64,000 bases of DNA from Schistocerca nitens (taxonomy: Eukaryota; Arthropoda; Insecta; Orthoptera; Acrididae): the NCBI RefSeq assembly GCF_023898315.1, contig NC_064614.1, positions 114,793,501-114,857,500 of the forward strand. Direction: 5' to 3'. Made by a program: the position numbers and the translations under genes. Shown here piece by piece: positions 38,860 through 50,258 of this stretch. The notes beneath the pieces are model-generated. The model did not search any database. It saw only the letters and a program-made list of their open reading frames with translations, and was not told the origin of the DNA. Position 1 is the stretch's first letter, and each line of letters opens with the position of its first letter.

Positions 38860-40824
38860 CTAAAATTTTCTCACAGTCCATAAAGACAGTCCTGATCTTC
38901 CTCTGTAACCATTACTCTGCCAGTGGTTGTCATATGGGTGGTGTCTGTTTTGGTCACGATTTGCGTTGTAAGAATAGCCTTGTCGTCTCCAGTTATTGTT
39001 TCTGTCGTCACGAAATTGTGACGGATGTGACCTGTAGTGATTGTTTTCCTGTTTTTGGATCCCGCGACTGTCTGTGTCAATTTCTAATTCTTGTAAGAGT
39101 CCTTGAAAAGCTTCAATGTCGTCTTTGCAACGTCCTGCCAAAATAATATGTCGTACATGTTCAGGCAATTTGATTAAGCGAATGCGGATGAGTTCTGAGG
39201 GGCTGTATGGGTTTGACAGGTACTGATTCTTATGCAACATGTCTTCAAAATATTTCACAAGACTGGAAAATTCAGATTGTTCGAAATGTTTCATCATTAT
39301 GATGCTATGTTTTACTTGGTCTTGTGCAGCTTGAGACCAATATGCTGAGAGGAAGGCATGATAAAATTCTCCTCCACTGTGACAATCGTGAATGACCGAT
39401 CGCATTCTTACAGCTGGTTCATTCTCTAAGTAGCCACACATAAATTCTAATATGTGCTCTAATGACCAGTTGGGAGGAAAACAATGAGAGAACTGATGAA
39501 GCCACGCTTGTGGATGAATGTCGTGGCCAGAATTCTTAAATGTTTTGAACTTACGTGTAGTAATGAACAGCTTATAGTCAAAATCATCATGTCGGCGAGT
39601 CGCATATAGGTCATTGTTACTTCGTTTCGGCGGTTCCATCTCAAAATTCGGTGTACCTTGCCAATTTCTTTCATAATTTCCGAAGTGCCCTGCGTTATTA
39701 TTTTGTGGCTGTTCCGTATTTCTATGTTCCTCTTCCCGTATTGGAGCGCGAGTGTGCTCTGAAATATGTAATTCTTGTATTACCTGTGTCAACTGATCTT
39801 GTACTTCCCGGATCTCTCTTTTGTACTGTGTATTGATTTGATTTTGATTTTGTTGGAATTTTCTACTTTGTTCATACTCTTCTGAGTCAGTGAAGGCTAC
39901 AGGTCTTGTGTCATTCAGATCATCATCTACCTTTGTAGATAAGTTAGTGAACTGATCCGAAAGTTCGGCTACTTTCTCCGATAATGAACTGCTTTCCGCA
40001 GTGTGTTTTTCTGAACCAAGTTTCAGAGTGTCCATTTGTGTCGAAAACGTATCTACTGTGTCCTTTAAGTTTTCCTGAGTTTTTGCAAGTTGCGTAACCG
40101 AGTCGGTAGATGTAACTGAGTCAGTTTTAGCTTGCAAGGTGTTGTGATTTTCATGAACAATAGTTTGCAGTTCCTTTATGGCTGCTTCGTGATTCTGTAA
40201 TGCATTTTCATGACGCGTAAAAATAGGTTGAAAATGCTCACAAATCTGTGTTTTCACGTCATTACAGACTTTTTGACATTTAGATTCGATTTTAAGTAAC
40301 TCAGCAGTTAAATCTTTACGAGTTGGTTCAAGCGTTTGCTCAATTGTGTTTATCTTTTGAAGATTTTGTTCCATTGCGTCTAACTTGTGTAGCTGTTGCT
40401 GTGTTCGTTTCTGATTTTGTTCCATTCGTTGCATGAATTGCAATAACAACGTATTAGTGTCTGGAACTTGTTCCTTTGTGCTTAGCGGCAGTGCATAACA
40501 GGCAACATTCGCATTTTGAAAGGCAGAAAATGTGTCTTGACCTGATTGAGAAACGGGTAATGACGCAAAACCTGAATCTGCAGTATTTGCAAAATTTTGT
40601 CCTGTCATTTCGGATTCCTGAGGCGAGCTGTTGCCGACCGATCGATCGACAATGTTTCCCTGTTGACTAATTGTTTCACTTTCACCATTATTTGCCGCCT
40701 GGTCCATTTCCCTATGCACAATTACCAAATTATTACACCACGGTGGTGCTGATAAGCTACACTCGTCGTCACTATCATTTCTCAATTTACTTTGGAGCCA
40801 AGTGTTACGTTTTTCAGAGGCCAT
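38860..40824 (-). CDS. Gag-like protein of LTR copy B
   Basis: The start at 40824 (MASEKRNTWLQSKLRND) is chosen because copy A has the same Met there; an upstream in-frame Met exists at 40842. The N-terminal part is polar. A long coiled-coil region follows (about residues 130-330, with KLDAMEQNLQK-like repeats). A gag/capsid-like domain comes next (PQAWLHQFSHCFPPNWSLEH, CGYLENEPAVRMRSVIHD, YWSQAAQDQVKHSIIMMKHF). The C-terminus is Asn/Arg/His rich and probably binds RNA. The last 13 residues (about GLSLWTVRKF) come from the element's 3' region through the internal deletion, replacing the normal C-terminus. The frame is open without stops. A gag forms the particle; no protease or polymerase is encoded here. 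Confidence 0.85.
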   Translation of the reverse strand: MASEKRNTWLQSKLRNDSDDECSLSAPPWCNNLVIVHREMDQAANNGESETISQQGNIVDRSVGNSSPQESEMTGQNFANTADSGFASLPVSQSGQDTFSAFQNANVACYALPLSTKEQVPDTNTLLLQFMQRMEQNQKRTQQQLHKLDAMEQNLQKINTIEQTLEPTRKDLTAELLKIESKCQKVCNDVKTQICEHFQPIFTRHENALQNHEAAIKELQTIVHENHNTLQAKTDSVTSTDSVTQLAKTQENLKDTVDTFSTQMDTLKLGSEKHTAESSSLSEKVAELSDQFTNLSTKVDDDLNDTRPVAFTDSEEYEQSRKFQQNQNQINTQYKREIREVQDQLTQVIQELHISEHTRAPIREEEHRNTEQPQNNNAGHFGNYERNWQGTPNFEMEPPKRSNNDLYATRRHDDFDYKLFITTRKFKTFKNSGHDIHPQAWLHQFSHCFPPNWSLEHILEFMCGYLENEPAVRMRSVIHDCHSGGEFYHAFLSAYWSQAAQDQVKHSIIMMKHFEQSEFSSLVKYFEDMLHKNQYLSNPYSPSELIRIRLIKLPEHVRHIILAGRCKDDIEAFQGLLQELEIDTDSRGIQKQENNHYRSHPSQFRDDRNNNWRRQGYSYNANRDQNRHHPYDNHWQSNGYRGRSGLSLWTVRKF

Positions 40825-41127
40825 AATTATCATGTGCTTCACACGATAACAAGAAAATCACAATTTGAAGAGGAAAAATAAGAAAACGCATTAAGATAGC
40901 ACTGAAAATAATATCTAGTTAATCGCAAGCGCAGCTGCGAAACACTTGGTGCAAATCTACATGCATGCCACAACTGTTTTACTGTACAAGAATGAAAGAC
41001 TACAACTACAAAGGAGATTCTTTCTACAATTACGCGCTAGCAATAAACAGTAGCTACACTAATTACACAATCCACAACAAAAAATCAGAAGATTACAGTG
41101 AGGTATCCTCGGCTAAGGGTCGACATA

Positions 41128-41776
41128 TGAAACCTCCCCTTAGAAAACTTTATGAATGATTGTGCTGATAAACCCCTTACGTTATTTGATTTTCAAACAG
41201 CTGAGCAAAACTGAATGTGCACAGACATTTCTCTCTTTACTTATTCAGATCATCAATAAAGGGACACACAATATTTTTTGCGCAACGCAATCTGACTTTC
41301 AATAATCCCTACAAAAGAATGGCCCTGACTAATAATGACCTATACCTTTCATGAATCACTTACCTCACAAAAATCTTCGTTACTCGAACTACTGCAATAG
41401 AGCGAGCGCCAAAACTGCCAGCTAAATAAAAGATTATAACTACTGAAGTCACTAACTACTGATAGTCATAGTTAGCAAATGAAAGATTTTGATAGAGAAC
41501 AAACAATGTATTTATCTTAATAGTGTTCAAAAGTCATAATGTATATATCACTTCATGACATCCAGTCCTACAAATTTACTGTCTCTGATGGACACACGTT
41601 CAGATCATCCGCTCTCAAAACTCCGCCATCTCTCTCCCCACATCCACCACGGCTGGCGGCTCACCTCCAACTGCGCAATGCTACGCTCTGTTAACAGCCA
41701 ACTGCCCAACACTACAATAGCGAATATTTCAACAATGCCAACCAGCCACAGACTGCACACAGCACAGCTACTTACA
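41128..41776 (-). repeat. 5' LTR of copy B
   Basis: This is 649 bp, colinear with 37978-38723 except for the missing AT expansion and a deletion of about 57 bp next to its outer end. Confidence 0.88.
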
Positions 41777-42239
41777 ACAGTACTGCAAATGTCTCTTGTT
41801 AATAGGAAATATGTTTTAGTCAACTGCTTCCTCAGTGTAAGATTCAATTTCTGTGAGGGGTCATGTGAGATTTCATCTATGTGATTATTCTGAAAGAAAT
41901 CAATTGTCTTATTTATATATTCACATTTGTCTGTAAGCACTATTGTAGAATTTTCATCAGCTTTCACAGCCTGTGCATTGCTCCCATTGAGCTTCCTGTT
42001 GAGATTTTTAAGCAACTGTTTCTGTTCCATAGCAGCTTTTTTCGACTTTTATTATGAGTAGCGTTTCTCTATTAATTTATTTGCTTTGTGTCCTATTAGT
42101 GTTTGATCATATTTGTAAAATTTTGCTGTATCAGCTGTATTTTTATTCAGAAAATTATTTCCTTGGTGTTATTCTGATTAAGTTTTGTGCTCAATACCTT
42201 GCAAAACTAGTGACGTTATTGACAAATTTAGTAATGTAG

Positions 42240-43150
42240 AAAGGAGTTTTCCCAAACTGCTTAAAAAGGAGCAAGGTAGTTCAACTATTTAAAGGTAGAT
42301 CAAGGAAACTGTAGACCTTAAAAATCACATGTGATTAACGACAGAATGATAACCATAATAGAGAAACAAAATACCTTAAACAAAGCATAGCATGGGTTGA
42401 GAAAAGGGAGACCCACAAAGACTGTTGTCGCAAAGTTCGTAAAAAAAGTAATTGAGACACTGATGAATAGATAAAAGTAGCGAGGGTATACTAAGAACTT
42501 TGCAAAGTGTTTGATTTCGTCTGTCATAGAATACTCCAAGAATGCACTGCTCTGATGTAAGAGGGAAAGGTGCATATATCATAAAAAGCTTTTATGAAAG
42601 CAAGTAGCAGGGTGGAGATAAAACACAAATCTGGAAATATTGAGAGAAATGTCTACACTGGCTTTTTGGTGGTAAAATATGGAGTAGCTCAGATTTATGC
42701 CTTTTATATTCTATGTAAATGACGTGCCCACTACAGTAAATGAAAAAGTGATTGTACATGCCGACAACACAACTTTACTCCTATGTAACGACTCAGGAAA
42801 GGATCTGGAAAAGAGATCCAATGTCAGCATGCAGAGTGTAGAAAGATATTTTAGAGAAAATAATCTACTGATCAACAGGAAGAAAACAACATGTGTGAAG
42901 TTTCACAAAAACAGAACTTTCAGCTCAGTGGTCATTATTCTGAGCATTGGACATGTTAATGTAGAAGAAATAGACTGAACAGGTTTCTGGAAAAAAGAGG
43001 TGGTCAAACTACTAACATTGCAAAATATCGATAAGCTCTGCTCAAAAATAAGTAGAAATATATTCTTAGTAAAGAATATGTCCTATACAGTGGGTATGGG
43101 AGCCTTGCTAAAAATGTACTATGGACTAATTTTCCAGCACATTTTGTAAC
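42240..43150 (+). pseudogene. CR1/jockey-like LINE reverse transcriptase, decayed
   Basis: The open part at 42697-42978 carries FYVNDVPTTVNEKVIVHADN, then TTLLLCNDSGKDLEKR and INRKKTTCVKFH. The usual ADDT catalytic box reads ADNT, so the second catalytic Asp is lost. Flanking remnants (LRKGRPTKT before, KISRNIFLVKN after) extend the element on both sides with stops. Confidence 0.75.
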
Positions 43151-43760
43151 GTATCCCAGTGGAAGCAGTACTTTCGCATTACTCGCTCCCGTTACGCTCG
43201 CCTGAATAATGGACTCGTCTGTTTCTTCCAAATGCATATTTATCACATATATGAAAAAAATGTTTTGTTCTACGTCATGTATGTATATCCTAAATTGGCC
43301 AGAATGAAGAAACTATACACGAGTGACGAAATGACAGAATAATTTATTTAAGAATAAAGTAACCCTGGTGAAAGAAGCAACCTGTTTATGTTTACAAAAT
43401 TTCTGGAGGCTGTGGCATCTAGCAGGCAGTATATTCCTCCGCAACGATAAATAGGCAACGGTAAAGAACTCATATCGTAGAAAATGTTGATTGGAATACA
43501 CTCTTTCAAGTTCTGAAGGTAACATCGATAAAATATAGAGGACGAAATATTGTGTCAACTTGCACAGAAACCAGACTGAAATTGTAAGAGCGTAGGACAT
43601 GAAAGGAAGGCGGTAGTTAAGAAGAGAGTGATACAGTGCTATAGCCTATCTCAAATGTTGTCCGATCTGCATACTGAGCAACCATTAAAGAAAAAGAAAG
43701 GGTATTTCTATAGGCAATTAAAGTTCGGAAAGGAGAAATAAAAAAGTACCATTGTGGATG
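43151..43760. other. Nothing recognised
   Basis: No supported feature. Confidence 0.45.
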
Positions 43761-43789
43761 CCACTGTAACTCTATCAGATCAGTTAAAT

Positions 43790-44230
43790 GGTACGAACAG
43801 TTTCACCGTACAGCTGTGAACTCCGTGAGCATTACGAGAACCAACTGGATTCCTTCATACGTGATGTCGCCTCTGTCGGCGATGGCACCTTCCTACAGGA
43901 CGCCCGTGTCGGAAGGCTAGAGTAGTTTTAAGAGCGTGATGGTGAACTCACATTGATGTCTTCGCCGCCAAATTCGCCCGATCTGAATCCGATGGAACAT
44001 GTCTGGAGCACTATAGGCTGCCAGATACGAGTCAGCAAACCACCGGCCGTAACTTGCGTAAATTGCGTGACCTGTGCGTAGACACTTTGTGCCACACACC
44101 TCCGGAAACCTACCGAGATGTGTCTCGGAGATTCGCTGTTGCATTATGTCCAAGGTTGGGCCCATGAGATATTTAGCAAGTAGAGGTAATGTGAACTTAT
44201 TAGTGTATGTTTGTACCACTTGGAGAGTGG
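43790..44230 (+). pseudogene. Tc1-like transposase C-terminal fragment
   Basis: The plus strand reads SPPNSPDLNPMEHVWSTIGC and then LRKLRDLCVDTLCHTPP-like remnants, i.e. the SPDLNPIEHxWD catalytic block and tail. Stops are present (after RLE and in the following codons). The preceding region is heavily decayed. Confidence 0.65.
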
Positions 44231-44409
44231 ATACGATGCAAGTTAAGTTCGGAAGTGGAGGCGCAAGAGGATACAGACTGTAACAAACTGTGATCTCCTC
44301 TCCAGAACAGATTCCTGGGCCAGCACCAGTCAGCAGAAGACAACCGAAGACTTTTTACGCATACAGTTTTAACACGAAAAATCAAATGAAAACCGAACAC
44401 CCGCCACAA

Positions 44410-44930
44410 GCGGGACCATGTAATGGTTCCATTCAAAAGTAATCACCACTCGCGTTAAGACATTTATCCCACTGGGAGACGAGACTAACAGTTCCTGCTT
44501 CGTAGAAAGCAGTCGGCCGCTGACGATTCCACAACCTTACTGGCTCTTACGCTTTCTCATCCTACTGAAATCAACTTCCATGCATGTCTTTCTTCATGTC
44601 ACCAAAGATGTGAAAATCACACGGTGAAAGATCCGGGCTGTATGGAAGATGTAGCAGTTTCTCCCAATCAAATCCCTGAAGTGTAGCCTTCGTCCGATCT
44701 GCAGTGTGGGGACGGGCGGTATCGTGCAACAAAATGATTTCATTCCTGGGCGTTTTGACTTGATGGGAAGGGGGGAGGGGGTGGCCATTTCTGCAAAGTG
44801 TCTTCATATCGCTGTGCACTGATTGTGGTTCCAATAATTTGACGAGCAGAGAGCTCCGACTGTCGAAGAAAATTGTGATCATGGCCTTACCGGTAATTCC
44901 ATGAACAGCTTTGGATTTCTTTGGTGGAGG
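44410..44930 (-). pseudogene. Mariner transposase fragment, minus strand
   Basis: The minus strand reads PKKSKAVHGITGKAMITIFF, LLHDTARPHTADRTKATLQG, LPYSPDLSPCDFHIFGDMKK and a C-terminal remnant. Two of the three catalytic blocks (HDxAxPH and SPDLxPCD) are visible. The N-terminal half is missing. Confidence 0.85.
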
Positions 44931-45300
44931 GAGATATGGGATGTTTCTACTGCAGGCTTTGCCGTTTGCTCTCCATCTGTTGGAATGCTATCGGACGGAA
45001 TCATCCTGCTGCACGAAAACGCCGGCCCCTACACTGCGAATTGGACGAAGGCTGCACTGTAGGGACTTGCTTCGGAAAAACTGCAATATCCTTCATACAC
45101 CCTGGATCTATCACCGTGTGATTTTCACATCTTTGGCGACCTGAAGTACGACATCTGTGGACGTCGGTTTCAGTCGGACGAGGAAGCGCAAGAGTGGGAT
45201 CTGTCAACGGCCGACTGCATTCTACGAAACAGGAACTGATCGTCTCGTTTCCCAGTGGAATCAATGTCTCAACGCGTATCGTGAATACTTTATAAAAATC
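44931..45300 (+). pseudogene. Mariner transposase fragment, plus strand
   Basis: The plus strand reads GIILLHENAGPYTANWTKAA, LDLSPCDFHIFGDLKYDICG and RRFQSDEEAQEW, with stops. It lies back-to-back with the minus-strand fragment at 44410-44930; the two start within a few bases of each other and cover the same part of the protein. Confidence 0.82.
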
Positions 45301-45576
45301 AACATGGATTCCGTAAACTAAGATCCTGCGGAAGTCAGCTCGCTCTGTTCCTCCATGAGATCCACAGAACAGTGCACAACGGCTGATGCCGTGTTCCTTG
45401 ATTTCAGTAAGGCATTTGAATCCCTCCCGCATTGACGTTTAATGAAAAAAAAAAAAAATACGAGCTTACGGAGTATCGGAGCAGACCTGCGATGGGACTG
45501 GCAGACAAAACTCAACACTTCGCTCGTAACGGAGCTAAATCGACAGATGTAAAGGTAATACCCGGAGTACCACAGG

Positions 45577-45578
<2 letters not shown>
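45290..45578 (+). pseudogene. CR1/jockey-like LINE reverse transcriptase fragment
   Basis: The plus strand shows NQHGFRKLRSCGSQLALFLH, VFLDFSKAFESLP and, after an A-run frameshift, STDVKVIPGVPQ. These match the same blocks of the LINE at 24163-25425. It ends at the TA repeat. Confidence 0.8.

Positions 45579-45617
<39 letters not shown>
45579..45617. repeat. (TA)n microsatellite at a transposon junction
   Basis: About 19 TA units, directly followed by the left terminal repeat of a Tc1-like element. Confidence 0.97.
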
Positions 45618-45618
<1 letters not shown>

Positions 45619-46298
45619 TACTGACCATTAAAATTGCTACACCACGAAGACGACGTGCTACAGACGCGGACGCGAAATTTAACCGACAGGAAGAAGATGC
45701 TGTGATATGCAAATGATTAGCTTTTCAGAGCATTCACACAAGGTTGACGCCGGTGGCGACTCCTACAACGTGCTGACATCAGGAAAGTTTCCAACCGATT
45801 TCTCATACACAAACAGCAGTTGACCGGCGTTGCCTGGTGAAATGTTGTTTTGATACTTTGATAAAGGTCGGATTGTAGCTTATCGCGATTGTGGTTTATC
45901 GTATCGCGACATTGCTGCTCGCGTTGGTCGAGATCCAATGACTGTTAGCAGAATATGGAATCGGTGGGTTCAGGAGGGTAATACGGAACGCCGTGCTGGA
46001 TCCAAACGGCCTCGTATCACTAGCAGTCGAGATGACAGGCATCTTATCCGCATGGCTGTAACGGATCGTGCAGCCACGTCTCGATCCCTGAGTCAACAGA
46101 TGGGGACGTTTGCAAGACAACAACCATCTGCACGAACAGTTCGACGACGTTTGCAGCAGCATAGACTATCAGCTCGGAGACCATGGCTGCGGTTACCCTT
46201 GACGCTGCATCACGGGCAGGAGCGCCTGCGATGCTGTACTCAACTACGAACCTGGGTGCACGAATGGCAAAACGTCATTTTTTCGGACTTGTCTGAAG
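45618..46298 (+). mobile_element. Tc1-like transposon, 3'-truncated
   Basis: It begins CTGACCATTAAAATTGCTAC after TA and carries the N-terminal half of a transposase: YRDIAARVGRDPMTVSRIWN (helix-turn-helix), GSKRPRITSSRDDRHLI linker, then TVRRRLQQHRLSARRP. It ends at about WVHEWQNVIFSD, where the first catalytic Asp block would begin, and joins unrelated sequence. The right end is missing. Confidence 0.85.
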
Positions 46299-46299
46299 C

Positions 46300-47495
46300 A
46301 TCTATTCCTAGTTCGCAATGCAGACGTAAAATATGGTTGAATCCGAACCTGGATATTATATTCACATATCTCCTCGTTTATACATACAGTCAGTTCGTTC
46401 TGTATAGAAATCCCCGATATAGCCCATTTTCTTCCAGATTGGTTTCGGTTCTTCTTCTCTGTTTAGCACAAGTTTAAAAATGGCTCTGTAATTTCCAGGG
46501 TCAGGCGGCTCTCCATCAACATTCGCATGGGACTAGCAGGGTGATGGTGGTTTCATCTCCTCTCGAGATGAACAGTGAGTGATGGGTGTTGCTGGAGGGA
46601 CACTAAAGAAAGGAATTCTGCACGAAGCCAAGTCTCAGTCACTTGCCGCATTTTCGAGTGTATCGACTGTAGATCAAAATGCTCAGCGTAGGCAGCTCTG
46701 GCGTGTGGACAACCACCTGTTGGAGCAGGTCCCAATTTACCCTGTCGCACACACAGCATTGCAGGGGGTAGAGGAGAAACTTCAGAAGGTCACAAGGAGC
46801 ACAATCAGAATGCTTCTGATGTCAGTCTTGGTATACTGCTGCTCTGTTGTTCCTTTTGAGTCACTGAGTTACATGCATGGGTGCATTAAGTGAAGCAAAT
46901 TGTAGTCCAGCTGATAAGAGAGTTGTGGGCGTTGAGTTACGGATCGTTGTGGCTCCTGCACATGGGGCTGTGATATGTGAATAATGTGTACTGCAAGCAG
47001 CGTGCGCTGAAGTGAATATTGTGTCCCAAAGAAAGCCACGTTATTGCAGTTTTTTAAAATCTCGATCTGTTCCATAGTCGGTGGTTATAATGTTGATTCA
47101 GTACGAATCATTTTACTAAACCTGCGGTTCAGTCTACTTTTTATGAGTTGGTATATTTTCTTGTATGAACGAATTATTTATATGAGAGTTCGCGATGTTC
47201 GCCAAATAGCGTCAAAAGGAAACGAAAATCACAGCTACAAGAAAAGAATCTTTACTGACCTTAACTGTAATCACCATTAGCTACAGCACACTTCCGATAT
47301 TAGTTTAAAGCTACTGGAAACTGTTAGCAAACGTCACTTGTGGAATAGCTCGAAGCACATGTGTCACGCATTGTTGAAACTTCGCATCATTACAGAAGAA
47401 CTGCTACACTCTATTTGGGTTGCGCCCCCCCCCCCCATAAACCATGCACCTTGCACTACGAACAGTATAGTAAGCGCATAATTGCAGCCAAGATA
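46300..47495. other. Nothing recognised; C12 run at 47425-47436
   Basis: No supported gene. The only outstanding feature is a run of twelve C. Confidence 0.5.
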
Positions 47496-47499
47496 AATA

Positions 47500-48908
47500 T
47501 GAAGCCCACGCCATCACAATAGTACAAGTTTATATGCCAACTAGCTCCGCAGATGATGAAGAGGTTGAAGAAATGTCAGTTGCGATAAAAGAAATTATTC
47601 AGATGGATAAAGAGGACGAAAATTTAGTAGTCATAGGGGACTTGAATTCGATAGTAAGAACAGGAAGACAATGAAAATCAGCAGGTGAAACTAGATTGGA
47701 TGAAAGAGGAAGCCGCCTGGTAGAATTTTGCACAGAGAACAACTTAATCATAGCTAACACTGGCTTAAGAATCATGAAAGAAGATTGTAAACGTGGAAGA
47801 CGCTTGGAGACACCGGAAGGTTTCAGATAGATTATATAATGGTAAGACAGAGATTGAGGAACCAGGATTTAAATTATAAGACATTCACAGAGGCAGATAT
47901 GGACTTTGACCACAATTTATTAATTATAAACTGTATATCAATGCTGAAGAAACAGCAAAAAGGTAGGAATTTAAGGAGGTGGGAGCATGATAAACTGAAA
48001 GAACCAGAGGTTGTAGAGAGTTTCAGAGAGAGCATTAGGGAATCATTGCCAAGTATAGGGGAAAGAAATACACTAGAAAAAAATGGGTAGCTTTGAGAGA
48101 TGAAATAGTAAAGGCAGCAGAGGATCAAATAGGTAAAAAGATGAGGGCTACTAGCAATCCTTGAGTAACAGAAAGGATATTGAATTTAACGCATGAAAGG
48201 AGAGAATACAAAAATGCAGTAAACGAAGCAGGCAAAATGGAATACAAACGTCTCAAAAATGAGATGAGAGGCATATATCACTAGGAGGAAGACAGATACT
48301 GTCTACAGGAAAGTTAAAGAGACCTTTCCAGAAAAGAGAACCAGTCGTATGACTATCAAGAGCTCAGAAGGAAAACCAGTCCTAAGCAAAGAAGGGAAAG
48401 CAGATAGGTGGAAAGAGTTTATAGAGGATCTATACAAGGGCGATGTACTTGAGGGTAATAATATCGAAATAGAAGATGAAATGGGAGATATACTGCTTGA
48501 AGAGTTTGACAGAATACTGAAAGATCTAAGTCTAAAACAAGCCCTGGGAGTACACAACATTCCATTAGAACTACTGATAGCCTTGGGAGAGCTAGCCATG
48601 ACCAAACTCTACCATCTGGTGAGCACGATATATGAGACAGGTGAAATACCCACAGACTTCACGTAGAATATAATAATTTGAATCCCAAAGAAAGCAGATC
48701 TCGATAGATGTGAAAATTATCGAACTATCATTTTAATAAGCCATGGCTGCAAAATACTAACACGAATTCTTTACAGACGAATGTAAAAACTGGTAGAAGC
48801 TGACCTCGGGGAAGATCAATTTAGATTCCGCAGAAATGTTGGAACACGCGAGGCAATACTGACCCAAGACTTATCTTATAAAACAGAAACTGACAAGGAT
48901 GTCAGTTG
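47500..48908 (+). pseudogene. RTE-type LINE: endonuclease to RT fingers, 5' and 3' truncated
   Basis: The plus strand shows VYMPTSSADDEEVEE, ENLVVIGDLNSIV and FQIDYIMVRQRLRNQ (endonuclease). A linker follows (NLRRWEHDKLKEPEVVESFR, EFIEDLYKGDVLEGN). RT fingers come last (YHLVSTIYETGEIPTDFT, then LGEDQFRFRRNVGTREAIL). Several stops interrupt it. It ends abruptly before the catalytic palm and is followed by the PLE at about 48909. Confidence 0.85.
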
Positions 48909-48938
48909 GTAAGATACACAATCCCGATGTCCCATTGA

Positions 48939-49181
48939 TGGTTAGTAGTGTTTAACGTCCCGTCGACAACGAGGTCATTAGAGACGGAGCGCAAGCTCTG
49001 TTTAGGGAAGGATGGGGAAGGAAATCGGCCGTGCCCTTTCAAAGGAACCATCCCGGCATTTGCCTGAAAAGATTTAGGGAAATCACGGAAAACCTAAATC
49101 AGGATGGCCGGAGACGGGATTGAACCGTCGTCCTCCCGAATGCGAGTCCAGTGTGCTAACCACTGCGCCACCTCGCTCGGT
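48939..49181 (-). mobile_element. tRNA-derived SINE (family S5)
   Basis: The head at the right end on the minus strand reads GTGGCGCAGTGGTTAGCACA (A box) and GGTTCAATCCC (B box). The tail has GTTTAACGTCCCGTCGACAA on the plus strand. ATGTCCCATTGA is duplicated at 48927-48938 and 49182-49193. Confidence 0.93.
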
Positions 49182-50258
49182 ATGTCCCATTGAGACCGAT
49201 AGTAAGCGCCATTGGGGCTCCTACACAAGAGCTGGCTAGATATGTTGCTTCTTTGTTGCAACCGTATATAGGTAAAACTGACACTCATATTAAAAATTCC
49301 ATGCATTTTATCGAAAAACTGAGGGAGATCACAGTTAGTCCAAGTGATATCCTTGTCAGTTTCGATATAGTATCCCTGTTCACCATGGTCCCTGTTGACG
49401 AAGCTCTTTCTTACATAGCTGATATGTTTCCCACTGATATAATAGCTTTGTTTCGACATTGTCTATCCTCTCGACTTATTTTCAATACAACAACGAGTTT
49501 TATGAACAAATTGATGGGGTGGCCATGGGTAGCCCTCTGAGCCCTGCTATTGCTAATCTATTTATGGAATTTTTCGAACAACAAGTGCTGCAGTCGGCCA
49601 AAAAGAGCCCTTTGAAATCGTATCGATACGTGGATGACACCTTTGTGATATGGAATCATGCTGAAGAGGGAATTGAGTGATTTTTGGTGCACATAAACAG
49701 TTTCAATCCAAAGATACAATTCACGATGGAGAAAGAGACTAATGGACAACTAAATTTTTTGGATGTATTGGTTATTAAACGGGCAGATGGGTCTTTAGGG
49801 AACAAGGTACATAGGAAAGACACACACACCGATCGTTACCTACATAAGGATTCGAATCATCATCCCAGGCAGAAGAGAGGAGTAATAAAAACTTTAGTGG
49901 ACAGGGCTAATAACATCTGTGAGCCAATTTATTTGCAAGATGAATTAAGCCATTTGCGAACGGTTTCAAGAGAAATGGGTACTTGACAACGAAATAGATC
50001 GAGCACTTCACCCTAGAAGAAAAGTGTGCGAAAATACACGACAACAACAAACGTCGGCTGGAAAAGTTTTTCTCTCATTTATTCATAACATCACGGACCG
50101 TATTGGGAAATTTTTGGCCAAGTTTCAAGTGGAGACAATCTTTCGACCTACCAAGAAAATTAGTGAAAGTTTAAGATCGGTGAAAGACGCACGACACCCC
50201 TTAGCTACCCCAGGTGTGTTTAAAATTCCGTGTAGCTGGGGCATGATTTATATTGTAA
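49182..50258 (+). pseudogene. PLE reverse transcriptase and start of GIY-YIG domain
   Basis: Blocks in order: PLRPIVSAIGAPTQELARYV, LVSFDIVSLFTMVP, a frameshift near 49495, GVAMGSPLSPAIANLFMEF, and the catalytic box YRYVDDTFVIW. A stop at 49678 follows, then FLDVLVIKRADGSLGNKVHR, another shift near 49985, RRKVCENTRQQQTSAGKVFL and finally GVFKIPCSWGMIYI, the first strand of the GIY-YIG nuclease. The expected Cys in the CxC pair is Trp here. The LTR element inserted directly after this point. Confidence 0.9.

Larger units (their letters stand above)
37978..41776 (-). mobile_element. Gag-only LTR retrotransposon, copy B (internally deleted)
   Basis: Two LTRs (37978-38723 and 41128-41776) start TGTAAGTAGGCTG/TGTAAGTAG and end TTTCA on the minus strand. 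They are flanked by the 4-bp duplication ACAG (37974-37977, 41777-41780), which fits Gypsy-type integration. The 2.4 kb interior contains only a gag-like frame. It is related to copy A at 50259-58147 and lacks about 4.16 kb of it. The right-hand LTR lacks about 57 bp near its beginning. Movement would need enzymes from an autonomous relative. Confidence 0.9.
36690..42050 (-). mobile_element. Decayed Penelope-like element split by an LTR retrotransposon
   Basis: The minus strand shows PLE blocks in order. The N-terminal part lies near 41780-42030 (AVKADENSTIVLTDKCEYIN). An RT block at about 37830-37970 carries LIRPIVNAVNYPGYKV. The RT thumb/connection region at 37109-37306 carries MNISVHRKPANIDTVIDEAS. 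A poor GIY-YIG remnant sits at about 36720-36840 (YIGQWADILK). The LTR element at 37978-41776, flanked by ACAG on both sides, interrupts it. Stops and shifts are frequent. Both ends are approximate. Confidence 0.75.
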
